Below, piece by piece: positions 29,538-38,266 of a DNA stretch of 64,000 nucleotides. The DNA is from Jannaschia rubra. GTDB lineage: Bacteria; Pseudomonadota; Alphaproteobacteria; Rhodobacterales; Rhodobacteraceae. The stretch spans positions 248,001-312,000 of the forward strand of contig NZ_CXPG01000012.1 in NCBI RefSeq assembly GCF_001403735.1, in the 5' to 3' direction. The position numbers and the translations under genes were made by a program. The notes beneath the pieces are model-generated. The model saw nothing but the letters and a program-made list of their open reading frames with translations. It did no database searches and was not told the origin of the DNA. Each line of letters opens with the position of its first letter. The stretch's first letter is position 1.

Positions 29538-31241
29538 TCAGTTCCCGTCGGCGGACGTGTCGTCGTCGCCGTCACGGGTCGGCAGGACGGGAAGCCGCTG
29601 GATGCCGTCGGTCGCCTCCGGTGCGGCATCCGACCCGCCGGCATCCTCGGCGGCCGGCGCGGGATCGTCGGCAGCGGGTCCGGGTTCCGCCTCCTCAGCC
29701 GGGGTGGAAAGTGTCTCCTCCGCGACGGCAGGCGCATCGTCGTCCGGCCCAGGCGTGGCGTCCCCGACAGCGGATGCGGCCTCGCCCCCCTCCGTCGGCG
29801 CCGTGTCCGCAGGCGCCGCGTCCGAAGTCGGCGCAGCCTCATCGACCATCGCCTCGCCCGTCTCCGCCTCGGCAAGAGCGCCCGCCGCCCAGCGACCGCT
29901 TTCGACCTGCCCTGTGGCATAACGCATCGTCCCCGGCCCTTCGCGCCGGCCGGCGAGGAACGAACCCTCGTAGACGTCGCCGTTGGCATAGGTGGCAGTC
30001 CCCTCGCCGTCGATCTCGCCGTTCCGCCAGCTGCCGGTGTAGGTGAACCCGTCGGCCATGGTGATGGTCCCTGCGCCCTGGCGCTGGCCGCGGACGAAGC
30101 CGCCCTCGTAGACGGTGCCGTCGGCATAGGTCGCACGGCCCTGCCCGTGGCGCAGGCCTTCGGCCCATTCACCCTCGTAGCGGTAGCCGTCGGTGAAGGT
30201 CATGACGCCGGTGCCGTGGTTCTGGGCGTTCAGGAACTGGCCCTCATAGACCAGCCCGTTGGGATATACCGCGCGCCCCTCGCCGTCGATCACACCGTCC
30301 TTCCAGGTTCCTTCGTAGGTGCCGCCGTCCACATAGGTGATCTTCCCCTCGCCATCGGCGACGTCGTTGCGGAATTCGCCCACATAGACCGATCCGTCGG
30401 GATAGGTGATCTCGCCCGTGCCCTCGATCCGGCCCTCGACCCAGCCGCCGGTGTAGCGGTAGCCGTCGCTGCCCGTGAAGGTGCCCTGCCCGTGGCGCCG
30501 GTCGGCCTTGAACTCGCCCTCGTAGACGTCGCCGTTGGCATAGGTGACCTTGCCCTGCCCTTCGCGCTTGCCATCGACCAGGGTGCCCACGTAGACGTCG
30601 CCGTTCCCTTGCGTCAGGGTGCCGGTGCCGTTGATCTGCCCGTCCGCCCAGGATCCGTCGTAGACCAACCCGTCGGGCGTCCGCAGGATACCCTTGCCTG
30701 ACCGGACGTTGCCGGCCATCGCGCCATCGTAGGTGGATCCGTCGGGATAGGTGATCTTGCCCTGCCCCTGCTTGACCCCCTCCGACCAGCCGCCGTCGTA
30801 GCGGTATCCGTTGGGCGCCTCCATCACGCCCTGCCCGTCGTGGACGGCATTGACGAAGCTGCCGGTGTAGCGGGTGCCATTGGCGTATTCCGCGACGCCC
30901 TGCCCCTCGATCCTGCCGTCGACCCAGCCGCCGGTGTAGGTGGCGTTGTCGGCGAAGATGATGGTTCCGGTGCCGTTGGGCTCCCCCCGCGCGAATTCGC
31001 CCTCATAGACCGATCCGTCGGGAAAGACGGCACGGCCCTCGCCCCGGATCTCTCCGTTCACCCATTCGCCGGTGTAGGTATAGCCGGACGGCAGCGTGTA
31101 GGTGCCTGTGCCGTGCTGTTTGCCGTCGAGAAACGTGCCCTCGTAGACGCCGCCGCCGTCGTATTGTTTCGTGACGACGTCCTGCGCCTGCGCGCCGCTC
31201 GCCATCATGGCGATCACTGCCGCCCCGATCAGCCTGTTCAT
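29538..31241 (-). CDS. Secreted MORN-repeat protein
   Basis: A 567-aa exported protein. A signal peptide (NRLIGAAVIAMMASGAQAQ) cleaves near residue 19-20. From about residue 28 to 441 there are 18 consecutive 23-residue MORN repeats of the form GxxYxGxWxxGxxxGxGxxxY, then a degenerate nineteenth. Residues about 457-567 are an Ala/Pro/Glu/Asp-rich disordered tail. The fifth position after the Tyr alternates between Trp and Phe in successive repeats, so the true unit is two repeats (46 residues). MORN arrays form elongated beta-hairpin rods in eukaryotes and bacteria; a periplasmic or surface scaffold is inferred. It is divergent from nadE. Confidence 0.9.
   Translation of the reverse strand: MNRLIGAAVIAMMASGAQAQDVVTKQYDGGGVYEGTFLDGKQHGTGTYTLPSGYTYTGEWVNGEIRGEGRAVFPDGSVYEGEFARGEPNGTGTIIFADNATYTGGWVDGRIEGQGVAEYANGTRYTGSFVNAVHDGQGVMEAPNGYRYDGGWSEGVKQGQGKITYPDGSTYDGAMAGNVRSGKGILRTPDGLVYDGSWADGQINGTGTLTQGNGDVYVGTLVDGKREGQGKVTYANGDVYEGEFKADRRHGQGTFTGSDGYRYTGGWVEGRIEGTGEITYPDGSVYVGEFRNDVADGEGKITYVDGGTYEGTWKDGVIDGEGRAVYPNGLVYEGQFLNAQNHGTGVMTFTDGYRYEGEWAEGLRHGQGRATYADGTVYEGGFVRGQRQGAGTITMADGFTYTGSWRNGEIDGEGTATYANGDVYEGSFLAGRREGPGTMRYATGQVESGRWAAGALAEAETGEAMVDEAAPTSDAAPADTAPTEGGEAASAVGDATPGPDDDAPAVAEETLSTPAEEAEPGPAADDPAPAAEDAGGSDAAPEATDGIQRLPVLPTRDGDDDTSADGN
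29919..31160 (-). repeat. 69-bp coding repeats (18 MORN units; 138-bp higher-order unit)
   Basis: The region encodes residues 28-441 of the MORN protein as 18 tandem units of exactly 69 bp, without an indel. Recurring DNA words such as GTAGCGGTAGCCGTC, GTAGACGTCGCCGTTGGCATA and ATAGACCGATCCGTCGG mark related units. Similarity is strongest between units of the same Trp or Phe class, implying duplication in steps of 138 bp. Confidence 0.8.
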
Positions 31242-31397
31242 CCGTTCGTCCCCTGCACGTGCCGTCCCTGGTGGCGCAAGCTATGGAAACGGGCAGGAAC
31301 AGGCAACGGGTGATGCGCGCCCTTGCGCCCGATCGGCGCTTCCCCCCGGATGCCCGTCGCGCTAGGTCAGCCGGGACCCGAGGAACCGGAGCGGCCG

Positions 31398-33062
31398 ATG
31401 TCCGATACCTTCCGCCTGACGCTGGCGCAGCTCAACCCCGTGATGGGCGATCTGGACGGCAACGCGGCGCAAGCGCGCGCCGCCTGGGCCGCCGCGCGGG
31501 ATGCGGGGTCCGACATGGTTGCCCTGCCCGAGATGTTCCTGACCGGATACCAGCCGCAAGACCTGATCCGCAGGCCCGCCTTCGTCGCCCATGCGCAGCG
31601 CGTGCTGGAGGCGCTGATCGCCGATTGCACCGACGGCCCGGCCTTGGGTATCGGCACCGTCCACTGGCCGGAGGGCGAGGAAAAGCCCTTCAACACCTAT
31701 GTTGTGGCTTCGGGCGGCGCCGTGGTGGCCGAAGTGCACAAGCATCACCTGCCCAACTACCGCGTCTTCGACGAGAAACGCTTCTTCGCGGCCGGCGACG
31801 TCTCGGGCCCCTATGCCGTGGGTCCGGTGCGGCTGGGCACGCCCATCTGCGAGGACGCCTGGCTCGACGACGTGGCCGAGACGCTGGCCGAGACCGGCGC
31901 CGAGATCCTGCTGGTGCCGAACGGCAGCCCCTTTTTCCGGGGAAAGCAGGATGTGCGCTATGGCCATATGGTCGCGCGCACGGTCGAGACCGGGCTGCCG
32001 CTGGTGTACCTCAACATGACCGGGGGGCAGGACGATCAGGTGTTCGACGGAGCCAGCTTCGTGCTCAACCCCGGCGGCATCCTGACCCACCACCTTCCTG
32101 CCTTCGAGGATGCGATCGTCCATGTCGATTTCGACCGCACCGACGATGGCTGGCGCGCGCGCCCCGGCGACCGTGCGCTGCAACCCGAGGGCCCGGGCGC
32201 CGATTACCGCGCGATGGTCGTGGGGCTGCGCGACTACATCACGAAGGCCGGGTTCACCAAGGCGCTGCTCGGCCTGTCGGGCGGGGTGGATTCGGCCATC
32301 GTCGCGGCCATCGCGGCCGACGCCCTCGGCCCCGACAACCTGCGCTGCGTCATGCTGCCGTCGGAATATACCTCCGACCACTCGCTCGACGACGCGCGCG
32401 GCGTAGCGGAGCGGCTGGGATGCAGGCTCGACACCCTGCCCATCGACGGCCCGCGCGCCGCCGTGACCGAGACGCTGGCGCCTCTGTTCGACGGCACCGC
32501 ACCCGATCTGACCGAAGAAAACATCCAGTCCCGCCTGCGCGGCCTGCTGCTGATGGCGCTGTCCAACAAGTTCGGTGAGATGCTGCTGACCACCGGCAAC
32601 AAGTCCGAGGTCGCCGTGGGCTATTCCACCATCTACGGCGACATGGCGGGCGGCTACAATCCGGTCAAGGACCTCTACAAGACCGACCTGTTCGCGGTCT
32701 GTCGCTGGCGCAACGCGAACCACGTCCCCTGGTTCAAGGGCCCGGCGGGCGAGGTGATGCCCCCACGCGTGATCGACAAGCCCCCTTCGGCCGAGTTGCG
32801 CGCCGACCAGAAGGACGAAGACAGCCTGCCGCCTTATCCGGTGCTCGACGACATCCTGAAACGTCTGATCGACGGCGAGGAATCCGTGGCGCAGGTCGTC
32901 GCGGCGGGCCACGACCGCGACACCGTCAAGCACGTCGAGCGGCTGATCTACCTTAGTGAATACAAGCGGTTCCAGTCTGCCCCCGGCATCCGTCTGTCGG
33001 AGCACGCCTTCTGGCTCGACCGCCGCTATCCCATCGTCAACCGCTGGCGCGATCCGTCCTGA
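31398..33062 (+). CDS. nadE: NAD+ synthase, glutamine-hydrolysing
   Basis: A 554-aa two-domain enzyme making NAD+ from deamido-NAD+, ATP and glutamine. The N-terminal nitrilase-type amidase has Glu (PEMFLTGYQ), Lys (HKHHLPNY) and Cys (PICEDAW). The C-terminal ATP-pyrophosphatase domain has the P-loop LSGGVDSAIVAA (about 293-304) and TGNKSEVAVGYSTIYGDM. The start at 31398 follows GAGGAACCGGAGCGGCCG; the frame extends 25 codons further. The glycosyltransferase gene begins 16 nt after the stop. Confidence 0.96.
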   Translation: MSDTFRLTLAQLNPVMGDLDGNAAQARAAWAAARDAGSDMVALPEMFLTGYQPQDLIRRPAFVAHAQRVLEALIADCTDGPALGIGTVHWPEGEEKPFNTYVVASGGAVVAEVHKHHLPNYRVFDEKRFFAAGDVSGPYAVGPVRLGTPICEDAWLDDVAETLAETGAEILLVPNGSPFFRGKQDVRYGHMVARTVETGLPLVYLNMTGGQDDQVFDGASFVLNPGGILTHHLPAFEDAIVHVDFDRTDDGWRARPGDRALQPEGPGADYRAMVVGLRDYITKAGFTKALLGLSGGVDSAIVAAIAADALGPDNLRCVMLPSEYTSDHSLDDARGVAERLGCRLDTLPIDGPRAAVTETLAPLFDGTAPDLTEENIQSRLRGLLLMALSNKFGEMLLTTGNKSEVAVGYSTIYGDMAGGYNPVKDLYKTDLFAVCRWRNANHVPWFKGPAGEVMPPRVIDKPPSAELRADQKDEDSLPPYPVLDDILKRLIDGEESVAQVVAAGHDRDTVKHVERLIYLSEYKRFQSAPGIRLSEHAFWLDRRYPIVNRWRDPS

Positions 33063-33078
33063 TCCGGGGAGCAGCAAG

Positions 33079-34125
33079 ATGGCGACGATCCTTTTCGTGG
33101 TGCCGCGGTTTCACACGAACCTCTTTTTCGCCACACGCGCGCTGCTGGAAGCCGATCATCGCGTCGAGGTCGCCGTCGCCGACGTGGCCGACGGGGAAGA
33201 CCATACCTACGTCCGCCCCCTGTGCGTCGGACCGGAACCCGACGCAGGCTCACTGCGGGCCCTCGTCGACCGCGTCCGGCCGGACCTCGTCATCGTCCGC
33301 GGAAGCCCGGCGCTCATCCGACATGCCAGCGTTGCCGCGCGGCGGCACGGGCGGGAGGTCGCTGTCTTCAGGTACGATCAACGGCCCGCGACGCGCATGA
33401 CATCGCTCGGGCGTCGCCTGCGGAACGCGCTCGGCGGCATTCCCGCACGACGCATCACGCCCGTCCCCGGCCTGCAAGCCGAAGCACCGCGCGATCCGAT
33501 GGCCGTCTGCATTCCCTTTCCGGTCGCCGCTCTGCCGCACGATCCGCTCGCGCGCCCCAGTGATGGCCCCGTTCGCGTCCTCTGCGTCGGCAAGCTGGCG
33601 CAGCGGCGGAAGAACCAGCACCTTCTGATCGCCGCACTTCGAAGCCTTGCCTCTGCATCCCGCCGCTTCGAGCTGACGCTCGTCGGTTCGTCCACACGAC
33701 AGGCGAGCGGCGCGGCCGAGAGCTTCTACGACGCGCATTTGGCTGCGGTCCGCGCGAAACCCTGGATCGAGTTGCTGAGCGACCGGCCGTTCGCGGAAAT
33801 GACTGCACTCTACGCCGCGCATGATATCTGCGTGCTGCCGTCGGTGGGCGAGCCGTTGGGAAGCTCTCCTATAGAAGGAATTGCCTACGGAACCATCCCG
33901 GTGGTATCCGTCGAGGCGGGATCGGCTGGGTTCGTGGATCACGGACGGACGGGACTGCGGGTGGATATGTCGATGGACGGCGCCCTGACCGAGGCTCTGG
34001 CCTCGCTTCTGGACGATCCGGCCCTTCGCAAGCGACTGTCGGACGGCACGCGGCGGCTCGCGGAGGATGAACTCTCGCCCGCGCGCTCTGTCGCGCGCAC
34101 CGAGGCCCTGTTGCCGACCCCTTGA
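33079..34125 (+). CDS. Glycosyltransferase, GT-B fold (family 4-like)
   Basis: A 348-aa cytoplasmic or membrane-associated sugar transferase. The C-terminal half carries the nucleotide-sugar-binding pattern of GT4 enzymes: VLCVGKLAQRRKNQHLLIAAL, then LPSVGEPLGSSPIEGIAYGTIPVV with the E-x7-E-type motif. The N-terminal half opens with ILFVVPRFHTN. No membrane segment is visible. It is probably co-transcribed with nadE (16-nt gap), though the functions are unrelated, so it may be a lineage-specific insertion. The donor and acceptor are unknown. Confidence 0.8.
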   Translation: MATILFVVPRFHTNLFFATRALLEADHRVEVAVADVADGEDHTYVRPLCVGPEPDAGSLRALVDRVRPDLVIVRGSPALIRHASVAARRHGREVAVFRYDQRPATRMTSLGRRLRNALGGIPARRITPVPGLQAEAPRDPMAVCIPFPVAALPHDPLARPSDGPVRVLCVGKLAQRRKNQHLLIAALRSLASASRRFELTLVGSSTRQASGAAESFYDAHLAAVRAKPWIELLSDRPFAEMTALYAAHDICVLPSVGEPLGSSPIEGIAYGTIPVVSVEAGSAGFVDHGRTGLRVDMSMDGALTEALASLLDDPALRKRLSDGTRRLAEDELSPARSVARTEALLPTP

Positions 34126-34182
34126 CCTAGGCGGCCCGAAGGCTCGACGTGTGAAAAGCGATTCAGAAGGAAGCCCTGCCTC

Positions 34183-34596
34183 ATGACCATCTTCCACCTC
34201 GCCTTCAATGTGGGCGATCTCGACGGAGCGCGGCTGTTCTACGGCGACCTGCTGGGTTGCACCGAGGGGCGGTCGACCAAGACCTGGGTCGATTTCGACT
34301 TCTTCGGCCACCAGATCAGCTTGCACCTGGGTGAGCCCTTCGCTCACCGACCCACGGGCAAGGTGGGCGACCACATGGTGCCGATGCCCCATTTCGGTGT
34401 CCTGCTGCAGCTCGATGAATGGCGCGCGCTGGCCGACAAGCTGGTGGCGGCCAGGCAGGACTTCGTGATCGAGCCCACGTTGCGGTTCAAAGGGCAGCCG
34501 GGCGAACAGGCGACGATGTTCCTGCTCGATCCCTTCGGCAACCCCATCGAGATCAAGGGGATGCGCGACCCTGCCGGGCAGGCCTTCGCCACATGA
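34183..34596 (+). CDS. VOC family (glyoxalase/dioxygenase-like) protein
   Basis: A 137-aa protein of the vicinal-oxygen-chelate fold. It opens with HLAFNVGDLDGARLFYGDLLGC and closes with the second half-motif TMFLLDPFGNPIEIKGM. Candidate metal ligands are His5 and the Glu near residue 125. The ribosome-binding site is AGAAGGAAG. Its stop overlaps the next gene's start (ATGA), so it is coupled to the hydroxyacid reductase. The substrate is unknown. Confidence 0.85.
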   Translation: MTIFHLAFNVGDLDGARLFYGDLLGCTEGRSTKTWVDFDFFGHQISLHLGEPFAHRPTGKVGDHMVPMPHFGVLLQLDEWRALADKLVAARQDFVIEPTLRFKGQPGEQATMFLLDPFGNPIEIKGMRDPAGQAFAT

Positions 34597-35531
34597 CCCG
34601 CGTGCTGTTCGCGGCGAAGCCGAAGACCTGGGCCGAGTACCGTGCGCCCCTGACGGCCGCGCTGGCCGAGACGGGCGTGACGGCCGAGATCGTGACGCTG
34701 GACGATGCGACCGATCCCGCGACCGTCGACTGGATCGTCTATGCTCCCAACTCCGCTTTGCAAGATTTCGTGCCCTACACGGCGCTCAAGGGATGCCTCT
34801 GCCTTTGGGCGGGGATCGAGGATGTGGAGGGCAACCGCACCCTGACCGCGCCGCTGACGCGGATGGTGGACACGAACCTGACGCGCGGCATGGTCGAATG
34901 GGTGACGGGCCACGTCCTGCGCCATCACCTCGGCATGGACGCCCACGTCGTGAACCCCGACCGTCGCTGGGACGGCACGCCGCCGCCGGTGGCGACCGAC
35001 CGCCCCGTCGCCGTGCTGGGGCTGGGCGTTCTGGGCGCAGCCTGTGCGCGGAACCTGGCCGAACTGGGGTTTCCTGTCACCGGCTGGTCGCGCCGCCCGA
35101 AGGAAATCCCCGGCGTCCGGTCCGTCACGGGGGACGACGGATTGCGCGATGCGCTGTCGGGCGCGCGGATCGTCGTCCTGCTGACGCCGCATACGCGGTC
35201 CACGGAAAATCTGATGAACGCGCGCACGCTGGGCTGGATGCAGCGGGGCGCAGTGCTGCTGAACCCCGGACGCGGCGCTTTGATCGACGATGAGGCGCTG
35301 CTGGCGGCGCTGGACGGGCATCTGGGCCATGCGACCCTCGACACCTTCCGGGTCGAGCCGCTGCCGCAGGATCACCCGTTCTGGTCGCATCCCCGCGTCA
35401 CCGTCACGCCGCATATCGCCTCGGCCACCCGGCCAGCCTCGGCCGCGCGGGTCATCGCGGACAACATCCGGCGCGGGGAGGCGGGGATGCCGATGCGCCA
35501 CGTCGTCGACCGGACGGAGGCCTTGACATGA
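34593..35531 (+). CDS. ghrA: Glyoxylate/hydroxypyruvate reductase A family protein
   Basis: A 312-aa D-2-hydroxyacid dehydrogenase. It has the NAD(P) motif VLGLGVLGAACARNLAELG (about 139-157), WSRRPKEIPGV (Arg suggesting NADPH), LTPHTRSTENLMN, GRGALIDDEALL, the catalytic His in EPLPQDHPFW, and a C-terminal PHIASATRP. Members reduce glyoxylate and hydroxypyruvate. It overlaps by 4 nt both the VOC gene before it and the aminotransferase gene after it, forming a coupled trio. Confidence 0.85.
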   Translation: MTRVLFAAKPKTWAEYRAPLTAALAETGVTAEIVTLDDATDPATVDWIVYAPNSALQDFVPYTALKGCLCLWAGIEDVEGNRTLTAPLTRMVDTNLTRGMVEWVTGHVLRHHLGMDAHVVNPDRRWDGTPPPVATDRPVAVLGLGVLGAACARNLAELGFPVTGWSRRPKEIPGVRSVTGDDGLRDALSGARIVVLLTPHTRSTENLMNARTLGWMQRGAVLLNPGRGALIDDEALLAALDGHLGHATLDTFRVEPLPQDHPFWSHPRVTVTPHIASATRPASAARVIADNIRRGEAGMPMRHVVDRTEALT

Positions 35532-36625
35532 AGTTGACCCCCCTCGCCCGATCCCTCCCCGCCTCGGTCCCCTTCGTCGGGCCGGAGGCGCAGGAACGCA
35601 GCCGCGGCGCGCCCTTCGCGGCGCGGCTGGGCGCCAACGAGTCGGCCTTCGGGCCCTCTCCCCGTGTGATCGCGGCGATCGAGGCTGCGGCCCACGACGT
35701 CTGGATGTACGGCGACCCCGAGGCGCACGACCTGCGTGCGGCCATCGCGGCACACCACGGGGTCGAGCCGACGAACGTGGTGGTGGGCGAAGGCATCGAC
35801 GGCCTGCTGGGGTATCTCGTGCGGCTGCTGGTCGGCCCGGCCGATCCGGTCGTGACCTCCGACGGCGCCTATCCGACGTTCAACTATCACGTCGCCGGTT
35901 TCGGCGGGGCGCTGCACAAGGTGCCCTATGCCGCCGATCACGAAGACCCGGAGGCGCTGGCCGCGAAGGCACGTGAGGTGCGCGCCCGCCTCGTCTACCT
36001 GGCGAACCCTGACAATCCGATGGGAAGCTGGCACACCGCCGATACCATCCAAGCGATGATCGGCGCCCTGCCGCCCGACTGCGTCCTGTGCCTCGACGAA
36101 GCCTATGCCGACCTCGCCCCGCCCGAAGCGATCCCGCCCGTCGACGTCACCGACGCGCGCGTGATCCGCATGCGGACGTTTTCCAAGGCACACGGGCTGG
36201 CCGGGTTGCGCGTCGGCTATGCGTTGGGTCATTCCGACCTGATCCGGGCCTTCGACAAGGTGCGGAACCACTTCGGCCTCGGCCGTCTGGCCCAAGCCGC
36301 GGCGCTGGCCGCGCTGGCCGACACGGACTGGCTGGCCGAGGTGCGTGCCCGCGTGGTCCAGTCGCGGGACGCCATCGGCGCCATCGCGCGCGACAACGGA
36401 CTGCTGCCCCTGCCGTCGGCGACGAATTTCGTCGCCATCGACTGCGGCGGCGACGGCGATCACGCGCGCCGGGTGCTGGCCGCGCTGGCCGCACGGGGCA
36501 TCTTCGTGCGGATGCCGGGGGTCGCCCCGCTCGACCGTTGCATTCGGGTGTCCTGCGGCCCGGCAGCCGACATGGACGCCCTGCGCGCGGCCTTTCCGGG
36601 GGCACTGGCCGATGCGGCGACCTGA
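35528..36625 (+). CDS. HisC-like PLP-dependent aminotransferase
   Basis: A 365-aa fold-type I aminotransferase of the histidinol-phosphate/threonine-phosphate group. It has LGANESAFGPSPRV at the N-terminus, NPDNPMGSW, the Asp of CLDEAYADL and the PLP lysine in RTFSKAHGLAGLRVGY. The C-terminal Arg is in RCIRVSCG. It resembles HisC but is not in a his operon. Coupling to a hydroxyacid reductase suggests that it supplies or consumes a 2-keto acid (inference). Confidence 0.85.
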   Translation: MKLTPLARSLPASVPFVGPEAQERSRGAPFAARLGANESAFGPSPRVIAAIEAAAHDVWMYGDPEAHDLRAAIAAHHGVEPTNVVVGEGIDGLLGYLVRLLVGPADPVVTSDGAYPTFNYHVAGFGGALHKVPYAADHEDPEALAAKAREVRARLVYLANPDNPMGSWHTADTIQAMIGALPPDCVLCLDEAYADLAPPEAIPPVDVTDARVIRMRTFSKAHGLAGLRVGYALGHSDLIRAFDKVRNHFGLGRLAQAAALAALADTDWLAEVRARVVQSRDAIGAIARDNGLLPLPSATNFVAIDCGGDGDHARRVLAALAARGIFVRMPGVAPLDRCIRVSCGPAADMDALRAAFPGALADAAT

Positions 36626-36632
36626 TCGGGGG

Positions 36633-36782
36633 TCAGTCGGGCGCCATCTCGGCCCGCGCGACATGTGCGTCACCACCGGCTAGGGTGTCCACGGCGCGCA
36701 GCGCGGTAGCCAGGACCGGCACCCACAACAGGCACAGGGCAACGGCGGCAAGGATCGTCTTCGTCGAACTGGGTAACGTCAC
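36633..36782 (-). CDS. Small single-pass membrane protein
   Basis: A 49-aa ORF starting at a GTG (36782) preceded by GAGAGGGA at a suitable distance. A longer ATG start at 36815 is possible. It consists of a short polar start, one membrane segment (ILAAVALCLLWVPVLATAL, about 11-29) and a soluble tail. No family is recognised. It is convergent with the aminotransferase gene. Being short and unsupported by homology, it could be spurious, but the hydrophobic segment and ribosome-binding site favour a real gene. Confidence 0.45.
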   Translation of the reverse strand: MTLPSSTKTILAAVALCLLWVPVLATALRAVDTLAGGDAHVARAEMAPD

Positions 36783-36918
36783 TGAATGTCCCTCTCGCTC
36801 GGGGAATCCGCCCATCTTGTGCCGATGGGGTCAGGTGCCGCGCGTCGAAGGTGCACGGCACATCCGCGGCGGCAGGGATGCCGTCGAAAAGTGTCGATAC
36901 TCTGACGAAAATCCGTCT

Positions 36919-38151
36919 TTACGTATCCGGGATGCAAATTGACGTTACGCCAGACATCACGGCCGTCGCCGCCTCCAGCGCGCCGCCGCCGTGGGGGATG
37001 GAGAGCGCTTTCAGCCCTGCGTCGATGGCCGAGAGCGTGCCCATCAGGCTGTGACCGGACAGATGACCCATATGCCCGATCCGCAGGAAATCGTCCCATT
37101 CGGGCGTTCCGGCAGGCGCCATCCCGAGACCGATGCCCAGCGTCACGCCCATCTGCGTCTCGGTCCAGTCGCGCAGGCGCGTGCCCGCACCCGGCAGGCG
37201 CACGGCGGTCACGGCATGGCTGCGGTGCTCGGGCGCGCGGACGTTCAACTCGACCCCCCTGCCGTCGGTCCCGTGATCCTCCCACCGCGCGAAGGCTGCG
37301 TGCAACGCGCGGGCCAGCCGGGCATGGCGGGCCCAGACGGCTTCCAACCCTTCCTCATGGACGATCATGTCCAGCGCTTCGCGCAGGCCGTAGAGGTGAT
37401 GCGTCGGCGCCGTCCCGTCGAACAGATGCGAGAAGACCTCCGGGTCGGTGCGGGGCACCCAGTCCCAATAGGCGGTGACGCAATCGGCCCGCTCCCGCGC
37501 GCGGGTGGCCTTGTCGTTGTAGAATACGAAGGCGACGCCCGGTGGCGTCATCAGCCCCTTCTGGCAACCTGTGATCGCCGTATCCACGCCCCATTCGTCC
37601 ATCTCGAACACGTCGCAGCCCATGGACGCGATGCAATCCGCCTGGAGCAGCGCCGGATGGCCGGCCGCATCCATCTCGGCCCGGATGGCGCGCAGGTCCG
37701 ACCGCACCGACGACGACGTATCCACATGCACGCAGAGAACCGACCGGATCTCATGGTCGGTATCGTCGCGCAGGCGCTGGCCGATGGCGGCAGGGTCCAT
37801 CGCCACGCGGTTGCCGAAGTCGAGGTACTCCACTTGCAGTCCCAGCCCCCGCGCCACCGCGCCCCACCCGTCTGCAAAGCTGCCCGTCCGCGGGATCAGC
37901 ACCAGATCGCCCCGCGCATGGGTGTTGGCCAGAACCGCCTCCCACGCCGCATGGCCATTGCCGATATAGATGGTGGCGTGATGCTCCGTCCGCGCGACCT
38001 TCTTGAGATCGGGGATCAGCGACCGCGTCATGTCGACCAGAGCGCCCACATAGATGTTCGGCGCAGGCCGGTGCATGGCGCGCAGCACGCGGTCGGGCAC
38101 GATGGACGGGCCGGGAATGGCGAGCGTGCGGGGGCCGTGGGCAAGGGACAT
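36919..38151 (-). CDS. Class V aminotransferase (serine/alanine-glyoxylate type)
   Basis: A 410-aa PLP enzyme of the alanine-glyoxylate / serine-glyoxylate aminotransferase group. It has PGPSIVPDRVLRAMHRP at the N-terminus, GNGHAAWEAVLAN for phosphate contacts, LLQADCIASMGCD with the PLP-contacting Asp, and the Schiff-base Lys in ITGCQKGLMTPPG. The C-terminal part has GIGLG and RIGHMGHLSGHS. Members use serine or alanine with glyoxylate, which fits the nearby GhrA-like reductase, although that gene is on the other strand. Confidence 0.86.
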   Translation of the reverse strand: MSLAHGPRTLAIPGPSIVPDRVLRAMHRPAPNIYVGALVDMTRSLIPDLKKVARTEHHATIYIGNGHAAWEAVLANTHARGDLVLIPRTGSFADGWGAVARGLGLQVEYLDFGNRVAMDPAAIGQRLRDDTDHEIRSVLCVHVDTSSSVRSDLRAIRAEMDAAGHPALLQADCIASMGCDVFEMDEWGVDTAITGCQKGLMTPPGVAFVFYNDKATRARERADCVTAYWDWVPRTDPEVFSHLFDGTAPTHHLYGLREALDMIVHEEGLEAVWARHARLARALHAAFARWEDHGTDGRGVELNVRAPEHRSHAVTAVRLPGAGTRLRDWTETQMGVTLGIGLGMAPAGTPEWDDFLRIGHMGHLSGHSLMGTLSAIDAGLKALSIPHGGGALEAATAVMSGVTSICIPDT

Positions 38152-38230
38152 GGACGCTCCTGCATGGGGGAATACGCGGTATCGCTACGCCGGGCGCTTC
38201 AGACGGTCAATCGGGAGCGGACAGACGGGG

Positions 38231-38259
38231 TTGGGTCGACGGCCGAACGGGCCTATGTC
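38231..38259 (+). promoter_or_regulatory. Promoter of ygfZ (leaderless)
   Basis: TTGGGT (38231-38236), a 17-nt spacer and TATGTC (38254-38259) end 7 nt before the ATG at 38267. No Shine-Dalgarno precedes the start, which suggests a leaderless mRNA. Confidence 0.45.
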
Positions 38260-38266
38260 TCGGGGC

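Noticed and set aside
29526-29550. CGACGGGA/TCCCGTCG hairpin between the DUF2726-like and MORN genes as a terminator
   Set aside because: It overlaps the MORN stop codon and has no T-run on either strand, so termination could not be supported.
29919-31160. CRISPR-like or non-coding tandem repeat
   Set aside because: The 69-bp periodicity is explained by in-frame MORN repeats with no spacers.
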